Of a stretch of DNA of 64,000 nt, positions 40,397 through 48,775 are shown piece by piece. Position numbers and translations under genes: made by a program. The notes beneath the pieces were generated by a model that worked only from the letters and a program-made list of their open reading frames with translations, made no database searches and had not been told where the DNA came from. Each line of letters starts with the position of its first letter. Position 1 is the first letter of the stretch. Source of the DNA: JAHEFT01 sp963766195 (GTDB taxonomy: Bacteria > Pseudomonadota > Gammaproteobacteria > Xanthomonadales > SZUA-36); assembly GCA_963766195.1 (NCBI GenBank), contig CAVXYY010000003.1, forward strand, positions 363,892-427,891. The letters are read 5' to 3'.

Positions 40397-41179
40397 ATGA
40401 CAAACCAACTTTTTCATTTTCGTGGTTATGACATTCCAACAGTATTAGTAGGTAAGACAGGTGGTGGTCCAGAGACTTTTGAGAAGATATCTGATTGGCA
40501 CATTGCACAAGTTCAACGATATATTGGTATTCGTAACACTGATCATGTATTGGAAATAGGTTGTGGAATTGGCAGGGATGCAATTCCATTGACAAAGTTA
40601 TTGACGAATGGAAGTTACCTCGGGACTGACACTATAGAGCCCTCCATACAGTGGTGTATTGATAACATCAGTACCAGTAACTCAAATTTCAGTTTTGTTC
40701 ATCACGATATCCATGACTCATTGCACAATCCGACCGGAGAATTCAGTGCTCTGGATATCAGACTTCCTGTTAAAGAGGAGAGTATTGACCTAATACTTTT
40801 ACATTCGGTCTTTACTCACATGTTCGCCGATGAAATTGTTCATTACATGGAAGAGTTCTCTCGCGTATTAAGACCAGAGGGGCGTGTTTGGGCGTCGTTT
40901 TTTATCGTAAATGAGGAAGTTTTAAAGGCGATTAGCAATAATCCGAAACCTGGATGGAATCTTTCTTTTAGATACGCGTGGGACGAGGGAAGCCATGTGA
41001 ATGTTCAAGAAGAACCACGACAGGCGGTAGCATACGACGAAAATACTCTCATTAGGATGATTGAGGCGGGAGGGTTGTGTCTGGATCAATCAATTTTATG
41101 GGGGACCTGGTCAGGGTTGCGAGAAAATCCGCGATCTGGTCAGGATGCAATGATTATGCGGAGGCTTGACACTTTATGA
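40397..41179 (+). CDS. SAM-dependent class I methyltransferase (AT-rich)
   Basis: The 260-residue protein has motif I VLEIGCGIGRDAIPL, an acidic motif II region (YLGTDTIEPS), DLILLHSVFTHMF and VLRPEGRVWASFF, the usual class I methyltransferase series. It probably methylates a sugar or other small acceptor in the polysaccharide pathway, by context. Its DNA is markedly AT-rich, as is the following gene, suggesting that the pair arrived together. The stop codon overlaps an ATG at 41176 that opens a different frame (see the next gene). Confidence 0.85.
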   Translation: MTNQLFHFRGYDIPTVLVGKTGGGPETFEKISDWHIAQVQRYIGIRNTDHVLEIGCGIGRDAIPLTKLLTNGSYLGTDTIEPSIQWCIDNISTSNSNFSFVHHDIHDSLHNPTGEFSALDIRLPVKEESIDLILLHSVFTHMFADEIVHYMEEFSRVLRPEGRVWASFFIVNEEVLKAISNNPKPGWNLSFRYAWDEGSHVNVQEEPRQAVAYDENTLIRMIEAGGLCLDQSILWGTWSGLRENPRSGQDAMIMRRLDTL

Positions 41180-41182
41180 GCG

Positions 41183-42175
41183 TTGGCTTGGCTATTGAAC
41201 ATAGAGGATGGTACTTTGGGAACGTTATTAATTCATGCCGGTCACGGTAAAACGGGCTCTTCATATCTGCAGAACACGCTCTTATTGAGCCACGAAAATC
41301 TTGCCAAGGAATCGATTTATTACCCCAAAAATATAAGTGATGCTGAAGCCGAAAATGGTGCTATTACTTCAGGAAATGCCCGCCACTGTTTTGAAAGCAT
41401 TGATAATTTGGAAAAGATGCTCATCAGCACTCCTATTGACACACACTCGGTGTTGCTCTCCAGTGAATTCGTTTTTGGACATATCCCAAATTTGATAGAA
41501 AACGATCGAAATAATGACTTTAAAAGCATAAAAGAGTTGAATCGCCGCTTTGGAATAGAGACTTGGAAAATTTTGTTATTCATAAGAGATCCAATGTCCT
41601 TCGCGGTTTCTGCGTGGCTCCAAGGAGTCAAAAGCCACAGAGAAACGAGACCTTTGGAACAATTTGTACTTGATTGGCCATCCACCTACCCTCTGCGAGT
41701 GCGCGGCTTCATTGGAATTTGCTCCGAACTGGATTTCATAGAGATTTCGATTTTTAACTATTCCCGTATAAAAAATGAAATCATTCAGGTGGTTGCAGAA
41801 TGGTTGGGAATAGAACCAGGCATTTTGATCTCACCCAATACCAAGCGAATCAATCGCTCTTTAACCGTTGGTGAAGCGTATGTGATTTCTCGGCTAAATC
41901 GATCAAAGCTGAATTTGAAGGATCACCTGGGCAAAATTCTTATTCAAGAGTTGCCGAATGTGGAGAGTGACAAATTCAAACTACCCATTCAGGTGCAAAG
42001 GCAGTTCAATGAATTGATAGAAGAAGAAATGAAAATTGTTGCGAAATACGTATCAAAAGGTCATGAGTATCGGTTTGAGCAGTTGCCTGATTGTGAAACA
42101 GCAGAAACGTACCACTTTACGTCAGAACAGATTGACATAATCCTGGATTACTTGATTGATAAAGTCTCCAGGTAA
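41183..42175 (+). CDS. Sulfotransferase-like P-loop protein (AT-rich)
   Basis: The first clear motif is LLIHAGHGKTGSSYLQNTLL, a PAPS-binding-type P-loop at the start of the domain, followed by ILLFIRDPMSFAVSAWLQG, the 3'-phosphate-binding RDP-x-S region. A sulfotransferase fold is likely although no close family name can be given. The start is unclear: only TTG codons (41183 or 41213) are in frame, whereas an ATG at 41176 overlapping the upstream TGA gives a 24-codon frame that then stops. This pattern fits either an indel just before the P-loop or a non-ATG start. Confidence 0.65.
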   Translation: MAWLLNIEDGTLGTLLIHAGHGKTGSSYLQNTLLLSHENLAKESIYYPKNISDAEAENGAITSGNARHCFESIDNLEKMLISTPIDTHSVLLSSEFVFGHIPNLIENDRNNDFKSIKELNRRFGIETWKILLFIRDPMSFAVSAWLQGVKSHRETRPLEQFVLDWPSTYPLRVRGFIGICSELDFIEISIFNYSRIKNEIIQVVAEWLGIEPGILISPNTKRINRSLTVGEAYVISRLNRSKLNLKDHLGKILIQELPNVESDKFKLPIQVQRQFNELIEEEMKIVAKYVSKGHEYRFEQLPDCETAETYHFTSEQIDIILDYLIDKVSR

Positions 42176-42343
42176 AAGCTTTATTAAACAGATCGTTCAT
42201 GCCATCAGGCTTTCCATGAAATAGAGCAGAACCCATGGCAACACTGCGCCTGAACGATAACCACGCCGTTTTCAGCAATGTTTCAGAAAATACGCTTTGT
42301 TCTATGCGGGAAATGTGGTTCAAATGAGAAAAAGGATTTTCAT

Positions 42344-44278
42344 ATGCACTTTAAATCGATAGTCCTCGCTGCCCTGGCGGGCTTTCTGGCTTTGCCCGGA
42401 TATGCCGCCGCACCGTCTCAATCCCGGTTTCTTTCAGGTGGAAAACCCGTGCAGGTTCACGGCATCGATCCGGCGGTTGATCACAATCACGACGAATTCC
42501 CGCGATTTCAAGCCCGCCTGGAATCGTCGACCGGCCCGGTTGACAAAAGCAGGGTCGAAGCTGCCATGGCGGGCTTTCAGCCCCCCTTGCGGCGCGGACT
42601 GTCCAATACGCTTCCGAATATCCTGACGATCGCTGCCTTCGTCGATCACGACGATGTCTCGCCGGACAGCTTGCTCGACTGGAACTGCGGCGAGCGCACG
42701 TATGACACGGACTCTTTCAATCACAACGGCACCGATTACAACGGGGCGGAGTTTCCCTGGCTGACCATGGCCAACGACGGCATGATCGTGGTTGCCGCCG
42801 CCGATGGCAAGATTATCGACCGGCACGATGGTGAACCCGACCAGAGTTGTTCGTTCGATTCCGAAGCAAAAGCCAACTACGTGGTACTGGAGCACGCGGA
42901 TGGAAAAATAACGATCTATGCGCACATGAAAACCGGTTCTGTCACGCCGCGTAAAGTCGGCGACAACGTGGAACAAGGAGACTACCTGGGTGTGATGGGC
43001 AGTTCCGGAGCCTCCTCCGGACCCCACCTTCACCTCGGCGTGCAGGACCGGTTCGATAACCTTTTCGACCCTTATGCAGGCGCCTGTAACGGCCTGAATA
43101 CCGAAAGCCTGTGGGAGCACCAGGAAGACTACAAACAACAGGACATCCTTTCGCTGGCGACGCACAGCGCCAGCCCGGAGTATCCGCCCTGCCCGCAGCA
43201 GGAAGTGCCGCATTTCAAAAATGTATTCACGTTGCAGGACATGGTTTTTGCAGCGGTTACAGTCCGTGATTTCGATGAAACGGATGAAATTATGGTCACG
43301 GTTCGAGACCCCTCCGGCCAGGCCGTTCTTTCCACGTCATTCAGCAACAGCGAGTCCGGCCATTGGCCGGGGATCAACGTTACCTGGGCGTTCCAGATTG
43401 ATCCAGGCGCTGCCGAGGGAAAGTACACATGGGAAGCCACCTACGCTGGTCAGACACTGAAACATGACTTTTATATTGGCTCCAGCCCCGACCCCCTGCC
43501 CACCACAAAGCCGGCCAATAATGCGTTTACCGGCCTATGGTACGACCCGGCGCTGGATGGCGAAGGCTTCAATATTGTCACCTCCGACGCCGGCACGATT
43601 GTCTACTTCTACGGCAGCGACGACAGGGGCAACCGCGTATGGCTGATTTCGGACCTGATCCGCGGTGAGATAAAGACGGGCCAGGCCATCAACGTGTTGA
43701 TGTACGAGTCGTCCGGAGGCGTATTTCCCACCCCGGTCACCAGTGCCCGCGGGCTGTCGATCTGGGGTACGCTCAAGCTGGTTTTCAGCGCCTGTGACAC
43801 TGGCCAGTCGATCCTGGCGGGCATGGACGGTGAAAAGACCTCTCAAATTACCAAGCTGGCCGGGGTCAGCGGAGCCTCCTGTGTTACGGGTGATGTGCCG
43901 ACCGATTCTCCCTGGGCCGGGCTTTGGTATGACCCGGCCAACGATGGTGAAGGTTACAACCTGATCGTCGCACCGGCCGGACGGATTCTGTATTTTTACG
44001 GGTTCCGGAAAAATGGCCTGCGGCTTTGGCTGATCAGTGATCTGATCACCCGGACGCTGGAAGCCGGAACAACGGTGGAAGTCCCGTTATTCGAATCAAA
44101 CCAGGGTACTTTTGCGGCGCCTGTTCCCAGTGGTGATGCGCTGGTCACCTGGGGCACTGCCAAAATCACGGTGGTCGATTGCAACAACATGACCATCGTC
44201 ATCGACGGGCAGGATGGCAAGAAAACCTCTCGCACGGTTCGCCTTGCAGGTATTATCGGATCGTCCTGTGGCTTTTAA
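42344..44278 (+). CDS. Secreted M23-type peptidase with two GWYDP-type domains
   Basis: ATG 42344 follows an AAAGGA site and gives the signal peptide MHFKSIVLAALAGFLALPGYA. The M23 LAS-type metallopeptidase core has the zinc ligands in FNHNGTDYNG (about residue 127) and SSGPHLHLGVQ (about 228), with YVVLEHADGKITIYAHM between. M23 enzymes cut peptidoglycan or glycine-rich peptides. A beta-sandwich of about 90 residues follows, then two copies of the two-cysteine repeat. The next gene, 18 bases on, carries two more copies and another peptidase domain, so the pair is probably co-transcribed. Confidence 0.87.
   Translation: MHFKSIVLAALAGFLALPGYAAAPSQSRFLSGGKPVQVHGIDPAVDHNHDEFPRFQARLESSTGPVDKSRVEAAMAGFQPPLRRGLSNTLPNILTIAAFVDHDDVSPDSLLDWNCGERTYDTDSFNHNGTDYNGAEFPWLTMANDGMIVVAAADGKIIDRHDGEPDQSCSFDSEAKANYVVLEHADGKITIYAHMKTGSVTPRKVGDNVEQGDYLGVMGSSGASSGPHLHLGVQDRFDNLFDPYAGACNGLNTESLWEHQEDYKQQDILSLATHSASPEYPPCPQQEVPHFKNVFTLQDMVFAAVTVRDFDETDEIMVTVRDPSGQAVLSTSFSNSESGHWPGINVTWAFQIDPGAAEGKYTWEATYAGQTLKHDFYIGSSPDPLPTTKPANNAFTGLWYDPALDGEGFNIVTSDAGTIVYFYGSDDRGNRVWLISDLIRGEIKTGQAINVLMYESSGGVFPTPVTSARGLSIWGTLKLVFSACDTGQSILAGMDGEKTSQITKLAGVSGASCVTGDVPTDSPWAGLWYDPANDGEGYNLIVAPAGRILYFYGFRKNGLRLWLISDLITRTLEAGTTVEVPLFESNQGTFAAPVPSGDALVTWGTAKITVVDCNNMTIVIDGQDGKKTSRTVRLAGIIGSSCGF
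43526..43882 (+). repeat. GWYDP-type accessory domain, copy 1 of the M23 peptidase
   Basis: Begins FTGLWYDPALDGEGFNIVT, has IVYFYGSDDRGNRVWLIS, and cysteines in FSACDTG and SGASC. Confidence 0.8.
43913..44269 (+). repeat. GWYDP-type accessory domain, copy 2 of the M23 peptidase
   Basis: Begins WAGLWYDPANDGEGYNLIV, has ILYFYGFRKNGLRLWLIS, and cysteines in VVDCNNM and GSSC near the protein end. Confidence 0.8.
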
Positions 44279-44295
44279 CCAATGAGCAGATCACC

Positions 44296-46185
44296 ATGAA
44301 AAAGCTGTCTTTCTTGCTTGTTCTCCTGTTGAACTTACCGGCATTGGCGCATGCCGGCACGAACGACGCGAACGGCGATGGCGCAAGTGATGTGCAAGCG
44401 GTCATCGACAGCCTGAACGGCATTGCCGGCCTGTGGTATGACCCATCGCTCGATGGCGAGGGTTTCAACGTCATTACCACGCCGGCAGGGATCGTGGTTT
44501 TCTTCTATGGCTACACGTCCGAAGGCCAGCGCCTGTGGTTGGTCAGCGAAGCCTCTGCGGGTGAGTTTTCTTTCGGGCAGCAGCTTGAGTTACAGATGTA
44601 TGAAGGAACCGGGGGTACTTTTGAGGAACCCGCACCCTCAGCGGTTGCACTGAGCAAATGGGGAACGCTGAACATCGAAATCACCTCCTGTGACTCCGGT
44701 CTGTTTGATCTGGACGGCATTGACGGCGTCAAGACCACACAGCAGGTCAAGCTGGCCGGCATCATGGACGCGAGCTGCAGCCAAGGGGTGTTACCGCCGC
44801 CTTCCGGCCTGGCGGGCCTGTGGTATGACCCGGCGCTGGATGGAGAGGGCTACAACATCATCGTCACCGGGAACTCCACGGTGTTCTTTTTTTATGGCTA
44901 TGACTGGAATGGACAACGGCTGTGGCTGATCAGTGAACCACTGGCCGGGGCGCCGAAAATTGGCGTCAACGCGAAGTTGAAAATGTTTTCAGCTTCTGGA
45001 GGGACTTTTGATGCGCCGGCTCCTTCATCCGAAGCGCTCAGAGAGTGGGGGACCCTGGACATCACGTTCACCCACTGCGACCAGGCGAAAACGGTGCTTC
45101 ACGGACCTTTGGGACTGCCAAAAAACTCCAACCTGGTCCAGCTCGGAAAAATCGGGCAATCCACCTGCCCGCAATCCAGTAATGGCCATAACGTCATGCT
45201 CAGAGTCGTCCTGGTGACCGTCGAGTGGTCACCATTTGCATCCACTGGTGGCTGGACACAAGCCGTTTCAATCAAAGAAACCGATACCCTGAAATACTAC
45301 GAGGCGGCCATTTGGGAGGAAACTTCGTCTGTTCATCTGTATGCATTCCCAAACAACTACAACCCGAGTTATGAGCAACTGCCGGGGGTGACTGACGAAC
45401 AAAAATCAGCCTACCGGGAACAATTCCTGATCAGCAAAGTCACCGGCTTACCTGCAGCCGGTGCGGCCAGGCAAGCCGCACTCAGGGAAGCGTTCAAGGA
45501 TTTCGCCTCGATCCTTGTTTCGCGGCACCCGGACTCGAACCATCATTTGATGTACTCGGGGCATGGCGGCCCGGGCGGCAAACTGTTCCAGGGCGAACTG
45601 ACTTACCAGGATGCTGCTGGGTTTTTGCAGCATTGGAGCCAGCATCTGGGAAGGAAACTGGGCGTGGTGGACATGGGAGGACCCTGCAACAAGGGTGGGT
45701 TCAGCGACCTGGAGAATTTCTGCCGCTACGCCGAATATTACATCGCTTCAGACCTTGAGAACGGCGGTTATATCTTCGATGAGTGGACGTCTGAAAAAAG
45801 CAACGAGGTCGAGCCCGAATTGCAGTACCACGCCCTGTTTGCTGGGCAACCGGACTTTAAAACAGTTCTGACCAGGCGGATCGACCTCAAGCGCCAGGCC
45901 TATCTGTATTCGCAAAACTTCATGATCGCCAACAAGGTCATGCAGGCCAATTACCTCTACAGCTGCAGCGAGTTCAACCAGTGGGGGCCGCAGTTCAAGT
46001 CGTTCCTAAGCGGAAAACCGAAGAACTACTTCGATACGCAGGACCTGTACCAATACATGCAAACCAACGGCGCGCCGGCTTCTTTGAAACAGGGGTTCGA
46101 AAAGGTCATTGAATACCGGGCCGATAACCGGGACTTCTTCCCCTGGACACAAAGCCGGAACGGGATGACAATGCCGTCGAATTAA
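44296..46185 (+). CDS. Exported protein: two GWYDP-type domains plus putative clan CD cysteine peptidase
   Basis: The protein has 629 residues with a signal peptide (MKKLSFLLVLLLNLPALAHA) and a short acidic NDANGDGASDVQ linker like a dockerin or calcium loop. Residues about 43-165 and 172-290 are two GWYDP-type repeats. The C-terminal 330 residues resemble clostripain-like (C11) or related caspase-fold peptidases: LMYSGHGGPGGKLF would hold the catalytic His (about residue 420) and LGVVDMGGPCNKGGF the nucleophilic Cys (about 460). The peptidase call rests on these two motifs and their spacing. It lies directly after the M23 gene and before tRNA-Ala. Here the repeats precede the enzyme domain, the reverse of the M14 and M23 proteins. 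Confidence 0.7.
   Translation: MKKLSFLLVLLLNLPALAHAGTNDANGDGASDVQAVIDSLNGIAGLWYDPSLDGEGFNVITTPAGIVVFFYGYTSEGQRLWLVSEASAGEFSFGQQLELQMYEGTGGTFEEPAPSAVALSKWGTLNIEITSCDSGLFDLDGIDGVKTTQQVKLAGIMDASCSQGVLPPPSGLAGLWYDPALDGEGYNIIVTGNSTVFFFYGYDWNGQRLWLISEPLAGAPKIGVNAKLKMFSASGGTFDAPAPSSEALREWGTLDITFTHCDQAKTVLHGPLGLPKNSNLVQLGKIGQSTCPQSSNGHNVMLRVVLVTVEWSPFASTGGWTQAVSIKETDTLKYYEAAIWEETSSVHLYAFPNNYNPSYEQLPGVTDEQKSAYREQFLISKVTGLPAAGAARQAALREAFKDFASILVSRHPDSNHHLMYSGHGGPGGKLFQGELTYQDAAGFLQHWSQHLGRKLGVVDMGGPCNKGGFSDLENFCRYAEYYIASDLENGGYIFDEWTSEKSNEVEPELQYHALFAGQPDFKTVLTRRIDLKRQAYLYSQNFMIANKVMQANYLYSCSEFNQWGPQFKSFLSGKPKNYFDTQDLYQYMQTNGAPASLKQGFEKVIEYRADNRDFFPWTQSRNGMTMPSN
44422..44778 (+). repeat. GWYDP-type accessory domain, copy 1 of the clan CD protein
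   Basis: Begins IAGLWYDPSLDGEGFNVIT, with VVFFYGYTSEGQRLWLVS and cysteines in ITSCDSG and MDASC. Confidence 0.8.
44809..45168 (+). repeat. GWYDP-type accessory domain, copy 2 of the clan CD protein
   Basis: Begins LAGLWYDPALDGEGYNIIV, with VFFFYGYDWNGQRLWLIS and cysteines in FTHCDQA and GQSTC. Confidence 0.8.
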
Positions 46186-46219
46186 GTGTAAGATTTTTAG
46201 GCACAAATCGGGATGCCCT

Positions 46220-46295
<76 letters not shown>

Positions 46296-46326
46296 TTCCC
46301 AAGGAACCTTTGGCCGGTTCCCTGAA

Positions 46327-47370
46327 TCAGCGGTGTTTCACACCAAGGTGCACCAGTGCATAGCCGGATAACACGATCTGGGCGGCGGCCATACCCAGGA
46401 TTTCTCCGTTTTCCGTCGCATTCACCGCAGTCTCCCGATCCGTCAAAGGGTCAATGATCGTTCCCAACTTCTCCCCTTTCTTGACAGCTTGACCCAGTTC
46501 CGCCATGGGAAAGAAATAACCGCCGGAGCCGGTGGGCACGCGCACCCAGGTGGTGCGGGTGTAGATGCGGGACTCGGGGATTTCCGCTTCCTTTCCGTCC
46601 TTGCTCATATTCAGGTGAGCCATAACGCTTTCGATGCCGCGTACCCCGGCGGCGATCTGGTCCAGATCGAAGCGCGAAGGTTCGCCGGCCTCGTAGATGA
46701 TGGACGGGATACCCGCATCGCTGGCTTCGCGGCGCAGGCTGCCCTTGGGCCCGTTACTGATCATGACGATACCCGCGCCAAAGTGCCGGGCAAGATCCAG
46801 CGCGCGCGGATTCTTGCCGGTTACCCGGACCTGCGGATGGTTGCTGCGGCTGAAAGAACCCGTGTGCAAATCAATCAGGTAATTGCAGTTGCGCGTAATC
46901 AGCGTAAACAACGAGTTGGCGACGATTGCAGTGACACTGCCATCAGAGCGGCCGGGAAATTCACGGTTAAGATCGCGCCGGTCCTGCATGTAACGGTTAC
47001 CGGTGCGCACGCCGGCGGCATTGACCATGGGGAATACGAGAATCGTGCCGGCCAGGCTGGTCGCATCGATCCAGCTGAAAACCCGCCGGGCAATTTCGGT
47101 CCCGTTGATTTCATCACCATGAATTCCGGCGGTGATGCACAGCGTTGGACCATAATTCGAACCGCGGGCGACGAATACAGGGGAGTCCAGATACGCGCTC
47201 TCAAAACTGGTCTCACCACCCCAGGGAAAGCGCAACATTTGGCCCGGCCAGATTTCCCGGTCAGCAATTTGAATGGGGCCCCACTGCACCGCATGCAGCG
47301 GCGTTATCGTCACCAACAGTGACAACAGACAGAACAGCAATGCGCCGACCAGGCGAAGCAAGAATGACAT
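46327..47370 (-). CDS. Succinylglutamate desuccinylase/aspartoacylase-family amidohydrolase
   Basis: ATG 47370 gives a hydrophobic N-terminus (MSFLLRLVGALLFCLLSLLV), so the protein is exported or membrane-anchored. Zinc-binding motifs of the M14-like AstE/AspA family are present: TAGIHGDEINGTE, RDLNREFPG and YLIDLHTGS, with SIIYEAGEPSRFD later. A C-terminal beta region (GGYFFPMAELGQAVKKGEKL) is typical of the DUF-like deacylase subgroup. Likely reaction: removal of an acyl group from an amino acid or other small amide; the substrate is unknown. It is divergent from TerC. Confidence 0.82.
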   Translation of the reverse strand: MSFLLRLVGALLFCLLSLLVTITPLHAVQWGPIQIADREIWPGQMLRFPWGGETSFESAYLDSPVFVARGSNYGPTLCITAGIHGDEINGTEIARRVFSWIDATSLAGTILVFPMVNAAGVRTGNRYMQDRRDLNREFPGRSDGSVTAIVANSLFTLITRNCNYLIDLHTGSFSRSNHPQVRVTGKNPRALDLARHFGAGIVMISNGPKGSLRREASDAGIPSIIYEAGEPSRFDLDQIAAGVRGIESVMAHLNMSKDGKEAEIPESRIYTRTTWVRVPTGSGGYFFPMAELGQAVKKGEKLGTIIDPLTDRETAVNATENGEILGMAAAQIVLSGYALVHLGVKHR

Positions 47371-47490
47371 GCCGGCGAGTATATCAAGGCAGGGCAATGG
47401 ATACAGAAATTTCCTGACGTCTTTTACAATTCGGAAGGCGCCGTGGCATGATAGGTTCAATTGCTTTGCTCCAGGAGCTGTTCAGCCACA

Positions 47491-48471
47491 ATGACCCTTC
47501 CAGTCTGGATCGCCTTTCTTGTCTTCGTCGCCACCATGGTCGCGCTGGATCTGGGCGTATTCCACCACAAAGATAAGGTCATCACGATACGCAGCGCACT
47601 GGTCTGGAGCGCGGTCTGGATCGCTATGGCACTGATTTTCAACCTGGTAATTTTCCTGCTGTACGAAAATAACTACGAATGGGCGAGCCTGGCCACCGAG
47701 CATCTGACCGGCCGGGAGGCGGCGGGGCAATTCCTGATGGGCTACGTACTGGAAAAATCCTTGTCGCTAGATAACATTTTCGTCATCGCGATGGTTTTTT
47801 CCTATTTCCGGGTGCCCCTGGCTTTGCAGCACCGGGTGCTGTTCTGGGGCATTCTTGGCGCGGTCATTTTGCGCGGTATCATGATCGCCGTTGGCGTGGC
47901 ATTGATCAACCGGTTCGACTGGGTCATCTACCTGTTCGGCGCCTTCCTGTTCTATTCGGCGGTCCGGATGTTGATGTTGCGCCATGAGAATGTCGAACCC
48001 GGCGACAACCTGCTGGTGCGGGTAGCCCGGCGGTGGCTACCGGTTACGGACGGGTTTCATGGACACCATTTCCTGGTCAGGGTGGACGGCAAAATCATGG
48101 CGACGCCCCTGCTGCTGGCGTTGCTGCTGGTTGAAAGCAGCGACGTGATTTTCGCGGTGGATTCGATCCCCGCCGTGTTCGCTGTTACGCGCGACCCATT
48201 CATCATTTTCACTTCGAATGTTTTCGCCATCCTGGGGTTGCGATCGCTTTACTTCGTGCTGGCCACCTACATGGAGAAATTCCGTTACCTGAAGCACTCC
48301 CTGGTTTTCGTGCTGGCCTTTGTCGGTATCAAGATGATCCTGAGCAATCATTATCACATCCCGGACGGCGCTTCGATGGGCGTCATCATCGGTATCCTGC
48401 TGGTCGGCGTACTGGCCTCGATCGGCGGCTCGGACAAGGACCCGGTGCCGTTGCGCTCGCCGCTTGAGTGA
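47491..48471 (+). CDS. TerC/Alx-family integral membrane protein
   Basis: The 326-residue protein starts at ATG 47491 (MTLPVWIAFLVFVATMVALD) after AGGAG. About nine hydrophobic helices include the family's two acidic motifs, YVLEKSLSLDNIFVIAMVF and LVESSDVIFAVDSIPAVFA. TerC/Alx proteins are linked to manganese or calcium export and tellurite or alkaline stress; by family this is probably a metal-ion exporter in the inner membrane. I looked for a yybP-ykoY manganese riboswitch upstream and did not see one in the 120-base gap. Confidence 0.88.
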   Translation: MTLPVWIAFLVFVATMVALDLGVFHHKDKVITIRSALVWSAVWIAMALIFNLVIFLLYENNYEWASLATEHLTGREAAGQFLMGYVLEKSLSLDNIFVIAMVFSYFRVPLALQHRVLFWGILGAVILRGIMIAVGVALINRFDWVIYLFGAFLFYSAVRMLMLRHENVEPGDNLLVRVARRWLPVTDGFHGHHFLVRVDGKIMATPLLLALLLVESSDVIFAVDSIPAVFAVTRDPFIIFTSNVFAILGLRSLYFVLATYMEKFRYLKHSLVFVLAFVGIKMILSNHYHIPDGASMGVIIGILLVGVLASIGGSDKDPVPLRSPLE

Positions 48472-48775
48472 TTGCTAGCAACCCGCAGCCCCAATTCCCG
48501 CGCGACTGCTGATTTTTTACCGGACTAAATAGTGCTGGTACGCCGTCAACTGGCCATAGCAGGGTAATCCTTCTCTATCAGCGGTAAGGTCTATTGTGAC
48601 CACGGCAAGAAATGAGTCCGGCAGCTTCCGAAATCCAATTTTCGTCAAATCTTCGTAACTCCTTCGGGATTCCATTATTAGATTCGGTTAGACCTGTATC
48701 CAGAGAAGTCGATTTTGCGGAGCTGTTGATTACCGCACAGGCTTTTCCATCCCGAATCAAACTGGAGAAACCGCA
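48472..48775. other. Intergenic region, no gene seen
   Basis: These 304 bases follow terC-like and precede the ScyD-like gene. A minus-strand frame of 68 codons is present but looks like chance. A GGAGAAA ribosome site at the right end serves the next gene. Confidence 0.5.

Noticed and set aside
46489..47322. 277-codon plus-strand frame opposite the aspartoacylase-like gene
   Set aside because: The minus strand holds a clear zinc-enzyme pattern and signal peptide; the plus frame shows none.
47371..47490. yybP-ykoY manganese riboswitch before the TerC gene
   Set aside because: The 120-base gap shows none of the conserved loop sequences of that riboswitch.
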